Assembly (NCBI GenBank): GCA_023079485.1
Contig: CM041083.1
Location: 158,046,552-158,110,551, forward strand
DNA from: Archilochus colubris
Lineage: Eukaryota; Chordata; Aves; Apodiformes; Trochilidae
Direction of reading: 5' to 3'
DNA length: 64,000 nt
Of this stretch, positions 1-12,065 are shown piece after piece. The translations under genes were made by a program, and so were the position numbers. The notes under the pieces are model-generated. The model worked only from the letters and a program-made list of their open reading frames with translations, made no database searches and was not told the DNA's origin. Numbering within the stretch: the first letter of the stretch is position 1; each line of letters starts with the position of its first letter.

Positions 1-3000
1 GAAAAGAGAGGCAACAGAAATGAAAAATTAATCATGTGAAATTTCAAAAAAGATATACTAATGATAAACAATACATTTTAGGTTAGCATCTTGTAGAATA
101 ATGGTTATCAGAAACACATAGAATTTAAAGGTAATTATTAAAAAGGGAGAAAATTTCTTTTCCGTGTAACACAAAGGGTATGTAGGATTTGTCATAATTC
201 TCATGAATGCAAACTCTTTCAAGCAGGTCAAATTTTTGTCTAGCTTGACAAGTTTTCAATTTGATTTTATAGTTGTGTATTAAACACATTAAATGTTCTC
301 GTCCCCTTTAGGAATTACAAAAATATAACAAAATAATTTTAAAAGTCATTAACTATTTCTTTTCTGTATTGAAAGTGCTGCTCTATAGTTCTCACAACAC
401 ACATTCTTCTAACCTTTTTGCACTAAGCATCTTTTCTTTTTAATCTTTTCTTCTACTGACTTAAAGAATGAGAAATACATCCTCTTTTGAGCTTTTTTCT
501 TCTTTCCTTCCACCTTTCCCTACCAATGCTGCTGACCAGCAGTCTCATTCATTTCTATTCTCAGCCACAATTTTAATTCTGTATTTCCACAGTGTCCTAC
601 CTTGCCTGTGTTATTTTTTTAAATTTTTAATTGTAGGAACTGATCTGGCACATATCAAGGTCATTGGGGGTTTAAAACAGAGTAACAAGAGAGTCAGGAC
701 TCAGAAAACTGGGCAGCAGTCTAGCACTGGGAATTTTAGATGACACTGAAAGGTACTCTCATAAAGCCATTTGGAGTTGAGGGGGTGGCAGGAAGACATA
801 ACATGGCCAAAACAGGCTCTGAGTGGGGAAAAGAATCGAGTTAGAAAAAATACTAGAGAGCAAAAAGAATGAAAAAGTAAGGAAGAAAGGGAAAGAAAAA
901 AGATAAAGTAAATAGAACTGCATGGAAAAGGATAATACTTCATGGCACATGAAGTATTCTATTAAATGAGTTAACCCTAAAATTAAGATTTTTTTATTTA
1001 TAACCGATGCATTTCTAAATATTTACAGAATTTGGTTCAATTAAAATGTAGTAATTTTAAGCCAGAAGCCCTAATGAGCTTCGACCGATGAAGGAATTAT
1101 TTTGTTTCCTGCCTTTTCAAAATCTGAAATACTGAGAATGCTTGCATAAGATTATCTGATTCAATACTGTCCAGAACCCAAATTCTAGTATCATTGAATT
1201 TAACTTACCATTGAACCCATTTGATAACACAATAGTTTCTTATCATATTTTCTGAATTCTTACCAATTTTCTGTATTATTTATCTCCTTGAGACCTATGA
1301 CAAACTTAAAAAGACCTTGCTAATACTTTTATTCTGGAATGGATATTGATGTTCATACACCAAGTGTTGCCAAGGCACCCAAGTTAGCTGTAATGAATGA
1401 ATCAATCACACTGAATGAATCTTGAACTAGGCAATTATTTCAAAGTAAAAAGTGAATTTGCCCGATACAAGGGTGGCTGTACAACCAAAGAAAAAGATTA
1501 CTTTACCATATCTGGATTCAGAGAGGTGTTTTATATAACTCTTTGATAGTATTCTTCAATATTAACTCTTTGTTATGGATAATTAATTGATAGTAATGAT
1601 GCAGTGAAAGTTCACTGACTGTCAGCTGCACTCCTCCAGGAAAAAAAAAAAAGAATGGTTTATGAAGTTACCATCTTCAGTTGTTAATTTAAGGCCATAT
1701 AAAATACACTGGAATCATAGTTTCTTGATTACTTGAGCATGCTCACCTTTGTTCACTTTAAGGAATATTGGGAGACTTCACTGCTGCCAACATCTCTCAG
1801 TGGTAACTTTTTTAACTGCTTGAGTTCAATTCCCAATAGATTGTCTCTCCACACCTCCATCTTCAGCCTGAATAAGGGAATAAATTATGCTTTCTCCTAA
1901 GCAGTACCATCTCTAATCATAGAAGACTATTAGACCTGCAGGAATACCCAGGACTAGCCCACACCTATGTAATACCTATGAGCAATCCAGTAACTGCAAC
2001 ACCAATCTCCGCCCTCCAGGGTCCTAGCCACTCTGCTAGGTCCAAAATCCCTCTTTTATTTATTTCTCAGCAGCATAATAAATCTGGAATTATTTTCTGC
2101 CAAGTAATGCAGCTCCGAAATACAGGCTTTTTGCCACCATCCTCCTCACATCCTGACAGTGAGGTCATTCTTCAGAAATAGGAGCTCTAGGTTTGAATCA
2201 GTGAGTCAGTGAACGTGAAATCTGAGACAGCAGTGCCAGCTAAGAAGGTGAAATCTGATGATGATTCTTTAAGACATCCACGCCTATAACTTTTGCTCAG
2301 ATGTGATAATACTAGCTTCTCAGTGACTCACCTTCCTATCTGGTGGTAGATATAGATAGATAGATAGATAGATCTCTACTGATATAAACACATATCTGCA
2401 ATATAATTTAATGTGTTTCTTAGTGAATAGTTTTATTCTATAAACAGTAAACTGAAACATGTCAATAAAATGAAAATGAAAAATATCAATATAATTACCT
2501 TAAAAAAATATACTTTATTTCAGTGCATTATATGTACCATAAGGTCTTTGAAGTAAGATTCAGCCCTATTTAAAAACTCACCTATATTTAATGAAGCTAA
2601 ATGAGTTGCCCATTTCTCCAACTAAAATTCATCTTGGCTTTCTCAGCTAACTTGGTTTCTAGATTATCACACAAATGGGTTTTGACTTATTGTTTAGCCA
2701 TGCCCTTCCATCTGACTCCACAGAAGCTTTGTTTTGCTGCAAGGTCAATCCTTGTTATCACTTCCAGATATACTAAGAGATCATTTCTGATGACTGCAAC
2801 CATTCATAGAACATAGCACTTTCTATTTCAAAACAAGTGACTAATGAACAGTCCTTTGATACCATGATTTTTCTACCTAAATGGTGAAGTAGTGTTGAGG
2901 TATGAGCTTTGCAGACTCACTGTCAGTCACAGGATCCTGCCATCCATCTCCTCCTTGAGACACTTGGTATTCACAAGCAATTTAAGTACCTTTCAGCTTT

Positions 3001-4748
3001 CTCAACAGATATTTTACCCCTCTTCAAGTTCTAACAGGATCCCAAATTGGAAGATGACTGCAGATCCAGACGGCGCCCAGAGAAGCGTATCAGGAATTTG
3101 TTGTAATGACACTGGATAAACACTTGTACCATCAGAAGCTGTATAAATCAAATGTATTCTGCAGTCATCCAAAATGGTATATTCTCACTTCTCCCTTGAT
3201 TAGCTTCTTAAATATGACATGTGTGCTCAAAACTACAGTAAAATGGTATCATAAATTGCAAATTGAAAAAAAAAATCATCATCTTGTGAGTAGTAACATG
3301 AATGGCTGTGTCTGGATTATAGAAACTGTGAAACTGTGCCAACAAAGCTGGTACAGGGACAATTAGTTTTCATTTTGGTACTAATATCAAAAGCCATGTA
3401 GTGTTCCTGCATATGAAAACACCCTACTTAAACTAGAGAGATAAATCAGTCCCACTTAAATTTTCCTGTTTCAGCTGGCCTTGGATACCATCCCAAATCA
3501 TAGTTTAAAAGACAATAGAGTGAAATAATTCATTCAGCCTACACCTCTCTTTTGAAAACAGAACATAATTTTTACTTGTTTGATAAAAATAAAAAAGAAA
3601 AAGAAAAAAATACAACACCAAATAAACAATATATGCACATGGGTTTTTTACATGGAATTCAAGCCTGTACACTTCTGGCATAAGAACACATTTCTTTACA
3701 GACAGCGAAGGGCACCAAAACTATGGAGAAGAGGAGAATTGACATGTATTTCTGAATTGTAATCTTTAAGTGCTTGTTGCTCTGTGACAGCATGTTCCAT
3801 TAAGTCAGATACAGCAGTTCCCATTCTGAAGCTCCAGATTCTTTCCTTTCATAGTTCAGGTCACTAGCTCAGCTTTCTTGTATGCCACGCACAGGCACAG
3901 ATGCCTAAAAGCATCTAAGACCTCTAAGTTTAAACAGCTAAGTTGTTTACTGCCAACAGCCTTTGCCTATAACAGCATTTCCTTTCATAGCCTGTAGAGC
4001 CCTAACACTGTAATCTGTTTTGTGAGCTTCATATATTACAGTAAATTTGTTTTTCTATTTGCTCCTTCAGGAACAGTGCTGAAACACTTTGGAAATGCAA
4101 TTTTTTATTTATATCTTACGGTTTGAAATGTTAATTATATCTTAGGTGTTGACACTGATAATTAATAAGCTAGGGCTGGTCCTTTTACACTCTCAGGGAT
4201 TATAGAAAGTACATTAACTCTTAGAGGCTTGCAGGAGTTAGCAGGTCTGCCTGCTGTTACTGTCACATCTATTCATCCCAGAGATCAATAAAGATTTGAA
4301 AAGTGTATTTACCCTGAATACACACATGCAAGTTTATGAATGAGAAACAGTTCTTAATTAAAACTAGCTGCAGACAGATGCCATACATCATTTTTAGTAC
4401 TCATAACAACATCCTGGGCAGAGGCGTAAAAAGCACTTACATATATAATCCTAAATGGAGATTCTCAAAATATTCCCTCATTTTCTGCATAACTCTTTAA
4501 ACTCTGTAGGTTTCTCATCTGTTTTGAGTTTAAATGTGTGCCTAGAAGTGCAGTAGTCTTAAAGACCTGAGTAATTTGGCCCAAGACTGGCAGTGGCTCA
4601 GTCTCACAGGCAGTGAAAGCTGAATGCCTACAAAGAATGCAGGTGTGGCAATTCCTGTCTTTTGAAACAGGTCAGTGGAAGTGGCAGGCTATCAGATGTT
4701 ATATCAAGGAATGGCTAATTCATAAAAATACTTTCTTTGTGATAAACA
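1..4748. other. Intergenic AT-rich sequence, no gene seen
   Basis: No coding exon, RNA gene or repeat family is recognised here apart from short homopolymer runs and the microsatellite listed separately. The open frames are all under 100 codons, overlap one another on both strands and match nothing I recognise, so they are read as chance. This is probably part of the long gap upstream of the MYCBP2 promoter. Confidence 0.6.
2347..2373. repeat. (TAGA)n microsatellite
   Basis: About six tandem TAGA units, slightly imperfect at the left end. Confidence 0.85.
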
Positions 4749-5345
4749 ATCATAGAATCATAGAATGGTTTGGGTTGGAAGGGACCTTAAAGATCATCCA
4801 TTTCCAGCCCCTCTGCATGGGCAGGGACATCTCTTACTCAAAGCCTCATCCAACCTGGCCTTAAACACTTCCAGGGCAGCCACAACCTCCCTGGGCAACC
4901 TGTACCAGTGTCTCACCACCCTCACACTTACAAATTTCTTCCTGGTCTAACTTAAATCTACTCTCTTCCAGTTTTAAGCCACTAACCTTGGTCCTTGTAA
5001 AAAGTCCCTCCCCAGCTTTCCTGTGGGCTCCCCTCAGGTACTGGAAAGCTGCTCCCCAGAGCCTACTCTTCTCCAGGCTGAACAACCCCAACTCTCTCAT
5101 CCTGTCTTCATAGGAGAGGTCCGCCAGCCCCCTGATCATCTTGTTGGCTCTCCTCTGGACTCACTACAAGAGCTCCATGTCCTTCTTGTCTTGGGAACCC
5201 CAGAACTGGACACGGCACTGCAGGCTGACATCTCAGAAGAGCAGAGTAGAGAGGGAGAATCCCCTCCCTCGACCTGCTGGTCATGATTCTTCTGATGCAG
5301 CCCAGGATATGGATGGCTTTCTGTATTGCAAGCACACGTGTGACT
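4749..5345 (-). mobile_element. CR1 LINE fragment, 5'-truncated
   Basis: The + strand begins with the reverse complement of the CR1 3' terminus (two ATCATAGA units, then the TTTGGGTTGGAAGGGACCTT block). It continues through the reverse complement of the 3' UTR and the end of ORF2 (the region encoding [25 protein letters not shown] on the - strand). Similarity fades near 5345, so about 600 bp of the 3' end is retained. Frameshifts and stops show it is dead. Confidence 0.92.
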
Positions 5346-6462
5346 GCAGTCTCATAAGAACAAGTTCAACATTTCCAGTTGAAAATTAACCTTAGTAGCT
5401 GTATATGACTTTAATGATAGAGGCAGAGGACAGATGCCAAGGAATCATTCATGCCTATTGAGCAGACACACTAGGGACAGATCCTGGAATGGAGAATCTT
5501 TGATTTCATAGGATTGTGCAAGTTATGAGTCTGGTCCTGTTAAATTTGTTTAATGATTACTTTCTTGGGTTGGAAAATGGTCCCAAATTAAAAGCTGGCC
5601 TCTGATTCACTTGACTGAATTTATTCTGACTGGGGTCAGATAAACCCAGAGGTGGTCACTGGCTTTACATCAATGCTTTCCAGCTCTCACTCTCTGTCCT
5701 GAGAAAAAGGCTTTCAGGTTTTCCAGAAGATTGCTGACAATACTTTTAAGACTTGAAAAACCAGCCAGTGAGTCAAGGTTGGTGTGATGCTAATTAGTAA
5801 TGACAATTAGTGCTTTATATTGCCTTTTATCTTCAAAGCATTTAAGAAATGCTGACTTGACATTAATTCTCTCAACATCTTCTCTAACTTTGCTGAGTAT
5901 ACTAACAATCAAGCAGCTGATTTAGAAAAAAAAATTCAAAGAAAGAAATGGGGAGAGAACATTACAATTTCTCAATTTCTACTTCTTACCTGGGCTCTGT
6001 AATAGGCATACAGCTCATGGAATGGGCTCCTACTGTGATCAGAAACTGTCTATATGGAAAGTTTAGACAAAGCTAAATAAATTCCCTAAGCTTAAAAACT
6101 GATATACGTGTCATATACACATCTGTGTTGTATATACCTTTCACAGACTACATCCACATGCTGATTTTTCGTAACTCCTTTTCTTAGGTGCCTGAATATT
6201 CTGGAACTCCAGACAGGCAGACATAGGCATCTTATTCACAGTCATAAATTCCAGTATTTATCAAAGAATAGCTTGATGCTCTGAAACACAACCTATTTTT
6301 TATAGATTTATCATTAAAACATTCACAGAAGTGACTCTTTGGAAAGAATCTCAAGGATCTCTTCAGTGTTCCTGGGGAAGATCAGACTTTATTTTTTAAA
6401 CCAAAGTCATATTGACCACTTTGTCCTTTTAGAAGTGTTAACAGCAGAGCAAACTTCAAAGT
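5346..6462. other. Intergenic sequence, nothing recognised
   Basis: AT-rich sequence between two CR1 copies. I see no exon, RNA gene or recognisable repeat. Confidence 0.5.
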
Positions 6463-7280
6463 CAGATCAGGTTGTTCAGCAAAACTTCCAAGGCTGGAAA
6501 TTTGATTACCTCTCTTGGCAACCTGTTCCAGTGCTTAACAATTTTCATCCTTCACTTCTCTTCCTTCTATTTGGTTACATCTTTTGTTACTTAAACTTGT
6601 GACCAATACCTCTTATTCTTCTGCTGTGCACGTCCTACATGAGTCTGGCTCTATAAGTATCTATTAGGTCGGTGAAGACAGCAATTTGGTCCCCTTGTAA
6701 ATTTCTCCAGACTGAGCAAATTCAGTTCCCGTGCATAATGTGCTCCAGCCAGTCAGTCCTCTTATTGATGCTTTGCTGAACTAACTTTCTCTAGTATACA
6801 GAAATGCAAAGTTGGACACAATCCATCAGATGTGGCCTCCATCAGACAATCCATGAGTGACAAGTAAAAGGGAATAAAGACTTTCTTTAACCTGCTGGCT
6901 ACACTCTTGCTAATTTACCTTGGTATGAGGTTGGCTTTCATGGCTACCAGGGCTCACTGCTCACTCACATTTAAGTTGTTCACCAGCACCCAAAGGTTCT
7001 TTCCTGCACTGCTGCATGCAGTTGTTCTGTCTCAAATGCAGGACTTTGCCTTTGTTAAACTTCATGAAGTTCCTGTCAGTCCATTTCTCCAGGATGTCAA
7101 GGTCACTCCAAATGGCAAACTTTCCTCCAGTGTATTGATCAGTGTTTTCCTTCTCCCTTGTTGACGTTTACACCTCTGCCAGATTGGTGTCATTCTCAAA
7201 CTTGCACTGTTAAAGGTTTCACCATCCAGGTCACTGATGAAAGCATTAAGCAGACTCAGACCCAATACTGGCCCCTGAGG
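6463..7280 (-). mobile_element. Old CR1 LINE, 3' half (interrupted copy)
   Basis: Reverse-complement CR1 sequence running from the 3' part of ORF2 towards the reverse transcriptase region. Diagnostic stretches include TGGCAACCTGTTCCAGTGCT near 6518 and GGCCCCTGAGGAAT just before 7281. The terminal 3' repeat is not recognisable at the left end. It is more diverged than the element inserted at 7281, and the same element resumes at 7723. Confidence 0.8.
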
Positions 7281-7432
7281 AATCACAGACTCATAGAATG
7301 ACAGGTTGGAAAGGACCTCAAGTATCATCTGATCCAACCTTTCTACTATTATTGCCTATATGATGTATCTCAGCACCCCATCAAGCTCAGACTTAAAACT
7401 TTCCAAAGGGGAGGAATCCACCACTTCCCCCT
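7281..7432 (-). mobile_element. Younger CR1 copy, 3' segment
   Basis: Starts with a CR1 3' terminus in reverse complement (CAGACTCATAGAATGACAGG), followed by the 3' UTR up to the CACCACTTCCCC block. It lies inside the older - strand CR1. The remainder of the same insertion follows immediately in opposite orientation (7436-7722). Confidence 0.8.
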
Positions 7433-7435
7433 GCT

Positions 7436-7722
7436 GTACAAAAAGGATGTGGACAGGCTGGAGAGGGTCCACAGAAGAGCCACAAGGAGGATCAGAGGAC
7501 TGGAGCACCTGCCATACAAGGAGAGGCTGAGAAAACTGGGTCTGGAAGGAAAGCCTTAGAGAAGGCCTTATTACAATGTTCCAGTACTTGAAGGGCAGCT
7601 ACAAAGAAGATGGAGACTCTCTATTTACAAGGAGTCACATGGACAAGACAAGGGGCAATGGGCACAAGTTACTTCTGGTAAGATTCCAATTGAACATAAG
7701 AGGAAAAATTTTCACTATGGGT
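7436..7722 (+). mobile_element. Inverted 5' segment of the CR1 copy at 7281
   Basis: Forward-strand CR1 sequence (GTGGACAGGCTGGAGAGGGT, then the block encoding [24 protein letters not shown] residues with changes) ending near TTTTCACTATGGG. In the consensus order this segment lies just upstream of the 3' segment at 7281-7432, with roughly 40 nt missing between them. The two pieces together look like one insertion with its 5' part flipped. Confidence 0.75.
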
Positions 7723-8215
7723 AATATCACCGCTAATTCAATCTGTTGACTACTGTCCATTAAGTCTGTTGCTCCAGACAGTTTTCCTTTCAGTTTGTAC
7801 TCCTTTCAGTCAGTCTCTCCTCTCCTAGGCTATGTGTTTGCTATAGGAGACTGTGTCAAAGGCCTTACTTAACTCAAGGCAAATGAAATACATCCCTTCC
7901 TCCACCCAGCACAAAGAGCCAGTAATAACACAGAAGGCAATCAGTCAAGCACGCTTTGACCTTGGTAAAACCATGCTGCCTGTTCCCAAACACATTCTTG
8001 TCCTTCACATGCTTGAAAATTGCTTCCATGAAGTTTTTCTCCATAATGTGAGAGACTGAAAGGAAGCTGACTGACCTACATTTCACTGTATCATTATTCC
8101 TGCTTTTTTGTAATAGACAAAACAGTTGCTTTTCCCAGATCAGAGACCTCCTTCACTGATAATAAAGACTGGTCTCACAGTGGTATCAGGAAACTTTTCA
8201 ACCTATCCTCTTAGA
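7723..8215 (-). mobile_element. Old CR1 LINE, 5' continuation (reverse transcriptase region)
   Basis: Resumes the element broken at 7280. The reverse complement includes the region encoding the LSKAFDT-type RT motif (about 7845-7870) and the block for the AWFDQGKS-like region (CTTTGACCTTGGTAAAACCA near 7952). It fades into unrecognised sequence near 8215. No open frame remains. Confidence 0.78.
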
Positions 8216-8343
8216 CAAGCATTTCTAACCTTTTAATTCTTTTGATTTCTCCTGAATTCTTTTAATTTCATTTAAGTTTTACAAGAATAGTGACCAAAGA
8301 GGGCATAGCATTCTCACTATTGCATACCAATACACTCTAAAAT

Positions 8344-9000
8344 GATAGAATCATAGAATGGTTTGGGTTGGAAGGGACCTTAAAGAGCATCCAGTCCCAA
8401 CCCCCCTGCATGGGCAGGGATAGCTCTTACTAGACCAGGTTGCTCAAGGCCCCATCTAACCTGGACTTAACACTTCCAGAGAGGTGCCAGCCACAACTTC
8501 CTTGGGCAACCTGTGCCAGTGTCTCACCAACCTCACAGGAAATCATTTTTTCCTAATGTCTAACCTAAATCTGCACTTTTCAAGTTTGAAACCATTTCCC
8601 CTTGTCTTCTCACTATACACCCATTTAATAAGCCCTGCCCCAGCTGTCTTGTAGGCATATTGGAATATATGCCTACACCAATATATGGTGGTTTCTCTCT
8701 GTTATTCCTTTCCTCTCACACATTCAGGTATTGGAAGGAGGCTATATATTCACTTTGGAACCTCCTCTTCTCTAGGCTGAACAACCCCAACTTCTTTAGC
8801 CTGTCTTCATAGGGGAGGTGCTCCAGGCCTCTGATCATTTTAGAGTCTCTCCTCTGGACAAGTTCCAGGAGCTCTGTGTCTTTCTTATTCTGGTAACTCC
8901 AGAACTGGACACAGCACTCCAGGTGGGGTCTCACAAGAGCAGAGGGGGAGAATCACCTCCCTTGACTGACCCTCTGTGCTTCTTTGATGCAGCCATGAAA
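8344..9000 (-). mobile_element. CR1 LINE fragment, 5'-truncated
   Basis: Begins with reverse-complement CR1 3' terminal repeats and the TTTGGGTTGGAAGGGACCTT block, then the 3' UTR and the end of ORF2 ([20 protein letters not shown] on the - strand). It is interrupted by a 69-nt foreign stretch at 8656-8724. Confidence 0.92.
8656..8724. other. Template-switch-like insertion within CR1
   Basis: CR1 homology stops after GTAGG at 8655 and resumes at CAGGTATTGG (8725). The first part makes a perfect 10-nt inverted repeat with the flank (8651-8660 against 8667-8676, loop 6 nt). The last 44 nt (8681-8724) match 9533-9576 at 38 of 44 positions in direct orientation. Confidence 0.65.
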
Positions 9001-9479
9001 AGGAACATTACATTGCTGACAGATGCTCCACTTTTAATTCATGATAGTTCCCACACTAGCTAGTCAGGGACCACACTGAAATCTGGTAAAGAAAACCATA
9101 ATATATTCATAATATAGCACTCAGATTACCAGGCACTGCCTTTCTCTCAGGAGAGATTCAGGTTTCTAAGGTACTGAGTGCAGTGAGTTCTGATTATTTA
9201 TATCATCTATCATGATCAGAATGATAAGATGATGTCCTTGACCACAAATTTTGTGATGCAGGATTACTGCATATGAGCTAATAATCACACAGTTTATATT
9301 TGACTCATTATATCTGTCTGCCCTACCATAAGTGTTCAATTCCCTTCCCAAATTGGATCACAAACATATTTTACCATATATTTTAAAATATTTTAAAATA
9401 GATTCAGGTACTGAGAAACAAAGACAAGCATTAAAGCTAAGCCTTCCCTCTGTGCTTTCTCAGGCTCGGCTTTATTCTC
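9001..9479. other. Intergenic sequence, nothing recognised
   Basis: AT-rich unique-looking sequence between a CR1 copy and an LTR-like repeat; no exon or RNA gene is visible. Confidence 0.5.
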
Positions 9480-9945
9480 AACACCTATACCTCCCACTCC
9501 CCCAGTGAACAGTGCAGGAGGTGTGGTGGTCAGTACATGGTGGTTTCTCTCCACTAATCCTTTCCTCTCACACATTTCCCCTGATCCAATGTGGGCTTTC
9601 TGTGGGCTTCAGGCCCTCAGGAATAGCTGCACTATCACAGTCCTCTCCATGGCTGAAGGGAAATCTTTGCTCTGGTGCCTGGAACAACTCTGACTTTGAT
9701 ATTCCCTCTGTTGATTCTCACTCTTTCTGTTTTGTTTTGTTTTGTTTTGTTTTTTCTTTTCCACTCCCTGTCTCATGCTTTTTTGCCTTTTCTTAAATAC
9801 ATTTTCCCTGAGGCATCACCATCTTGGCTGATGGACTCTGGTTGAGTTGGTTGGAACTGGCAATGCTTGGCAGAGGCTTTTCATCACAGAGGCCATGCTT
9901 GTGATCCCGTGCTGCTCATGCCTTGCCATGGACCAATGACAAGTC
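9480..9945 (+). mobile_element. Degraded avian LTR-like repeat
   Basis: Blocks such as GCACTATCACAGTCCTCTCC (near 9630), a 'CTCTGGTGCCTGGA' stretch, CCCTGAGGCATCACCATCTT (near 9808) and a terminal CATGCCTTGCCATGGACCAA resemble a long-terminal-repeat-type interspersed repeat common in bird genomes. It contains an internal (GTTTT)n run. No paired LTR or internal viral gene is seen, and both ends are uncertain. The assignment rests on memory of bird repeats. Confidence 0.5.
9729..9756. repeat. (GTTTT)n run
   Basis: Four to five GTTTT units running into a T tract, inside the LTR-like repeat. Confidence 0.9.
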
Positions 9946-10054
9946 TCTCCAAGAAACTATTTGTGCAAGACAACTAAACAAGTAAGCTGTCATAATATTC
10001 AGGAGGACACATTGAGCAGTTGAAAGGTCAACTGCTCCAAGCTTTCATGGGAAA

Positions 10055-10947
10055 GGAAGCCTGGATGAGATTATCTAGCACTCTGTTCCATTGAATCTTG
10101 AAAACCTCCAGTGATGGACCATATCCCTGGGGAAGTTGTCACAGTGAGTGATTGTTCTCACTCAAAAACTTCTTTCCTACATATATCAAATGTAACCTCT
10201 CCTACTGCAACTTGTACCCAGTATCCCTTGTCTTCTCCCTGTAGCTCCTTGTGAAGAGAAAGCCTCCATCCTCTTCGTGGCCATCCTTTAGGTACTGGAA
10301 TACTGTGATGAGGTCTCTCCTTGAGCCTTCTCTTCTCCAGGGAGAAGGCATAACTCCTTCTCTCTTTCCTTACAGGGCTGGTTCTCTGGTCCTTTGATGA
10401 TCTTCATGGCTTTCCTTTGGACCCCCTATAGTCTGTCCAAATCTTCTTGAATTGTGGGGACCAGAACTCGACATGGTACTCCAGTTGTGGCCTGATGTGC
10501 TTAGTACAGTGGGATGATCACACCTCTGCTAGCAGTGACCTTGCAGATGTAGCCCAGGACCTGATTTGCCTTTGTTGCTGCAATGACACTGTTGACTCTC
10601 ATTCAGCGTCTTGCCCATGAGGATCCCCAGGTCCTTTTCAGCAAGAGTGCTTCCAAACCCCACAGACCCTAGCCTGTACTGGGCTCTTTGGTGATTTTGT
10701 CCCAGATGCAGAACTTCACATTTGTCATTGTTACAAATACATACACATTTGTATTTGCAACAAACATATTTATTTGTTTGTTGTTCATACAAATATTGTG
10801 TTTGTATACAAATAAATACAATGTTGTATGAACAACAGTATGTTGTTCAGACTGTACTTGCTCACCCACTCTTCCAGCCTGTCAAAGTCTCTGTAAGGTG
10901 ATTGTGCCTCACCACCCATTTTGGTGGCATCAGCATCCTTGCCGAGG
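10055..10947 (-). mobile_element. Old CR1 LINE, 3' half
   Basis: Reverse-complement CR1 sequence with the 3' UTR (CCTCCAGTGATGGACCATAT region), the end of ORF2 (TACTGGAATACTGTGATGAG and GGACCAGAACTCGACATGGT blocks) and the region leading towards the RT domain. The true 3' terminal repeat is missing. A hairpin-forming AT-rich insertion lies at about 10740-10840. The element continues at 11546 after an unclassified insert. Confidence 0.85.
10780..10836. repeat. Inverted repeat within CR1
   Basis: Perfect 13-nt arms GTTGTTCATACAA (10780-10792) and TTGTATGAACAAC (10824-10836). The loop contains the 12-nt palindrome TTTGTATACAAA (10801-10812). The CR1 consensus has no such structure, so it is an insertion or local rearrangement. 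Confidence 0.85.
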
Positions 10948-11545
10948 GTGCAGCATTACCTCTGTGGAACAACAAAAAAATGGGTTTGTTATGGAATAAC
11001 ATACAAAATAGTGTTTCAGGATTGGAGCATGCACTACTGTAACTATTTAAATGAGAAAAGAATAATGTGTCTGAGAGAGGAAATGGAGACCCCAGTTCTG
11101 AGGCATGATACGCACCATTGTGCCTCTTCTTCAAGTTGCTGTTTCCCAGTAGTAGAAATAAAAGATTTAACCCAAATGGGTTAAAAGCAAATGAAAATGT
11201 TTAAATTTGTTTGTGCTACTATAAACTTACCTCACTAACAGAAAATTCTTTACATTCCTAAACAGCACTAAGACTTAAGCTTGTAGTTACATGCAGGGGG
11301 ACATACAGCCATGTGTTGGATGCAAAGGGGTCATGCAACTCTGTAGCCCTGAAATTACCACTCAGGTACAGGGACCACAGCAAGTCAGAATGAGATCTCC
11401 CACAATATCTGTGCTTTTTATTCCTCGTTCTATTGGTATTTTTCAACCTTTCAAACCACCACAAAATCCATATGCTACAAGATTTCTGTATTCTTAAAAA
11501 AATCAAATCTCAAAAATACCTTCCTGTATAATCCTATAATTTTTT
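10948..11545. other. Unclassified ~600-bp insert splitting a CR1
   Basis: CR1 homology breaks after CCGAGGGTGCAG (10947) and resumes around 11546-11575. The sequence between matches no family I recognise. It contains a short perfect hairpin (TTTAACCCA, two bases, TGGGTTAAA; 11166-11185). No terminal repeats or target duplication are evident. Confidence 0.5.
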
Positions 11546-12065
11546 TGCTAAATCTGCTTCTCAGCAAAAGCTCTCAATCCCACCATCCAGATTACTCAAG
11601 ATGTTGCATAGCATGAGGCCCAGTAATGGTTCCTAGAAGACTCCTCAGGCTGGCAGCCTTATTAAAAACCATTGATCACCACCCTTGTGAGTGCAGCCTC
11701 TTAGCCAGTTTCCTACCCATCTCACAGGCCATCTGTTAAATCTGTATCTTGCCAGTTTGTCTAGAAGGCTGAAGGAAACAGTGTTAAATGCTTTGCTGAA
11801 GTCCTGGTAAACAGCATTGACTTCTCTCTTCATGCCAACAGAAGATGCTGTTTTGCTGTGGAAGGTGATCAGGGTGGTTTGCCATGATTTGCATCTGGCA
11901 AAGCTGTGCTGGCTTTTCCTCATCACCTGCTTCATTTGGGTAGTGATAGTTGCTTGGAAGACTTAACTTCACTATTAGGGACTGAAGTAAGACTAATGGG
12001 TCTGTACTTTCCTGGATCTTGGGCCTTTCTTGTAGATGGGTATGACAGTGGGTTTTTAAATACTA
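11546..12065 (-). mobile_element. Old CR1 LINE, continuation into the reverse transcriptase region
   Basis: Reverse complement encodes degraded RT sequence: the - strand frame at 11645-11935 reads VYQDFSKAFNTVSFSLLDKL and then RFNRWPVRWVGNWL, typical of CR1 RT ([12 protein letters not shown] motif and the following helix). It fades after the CTTGTAGATGGGTATGACAG block. Confidence 0.85.
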
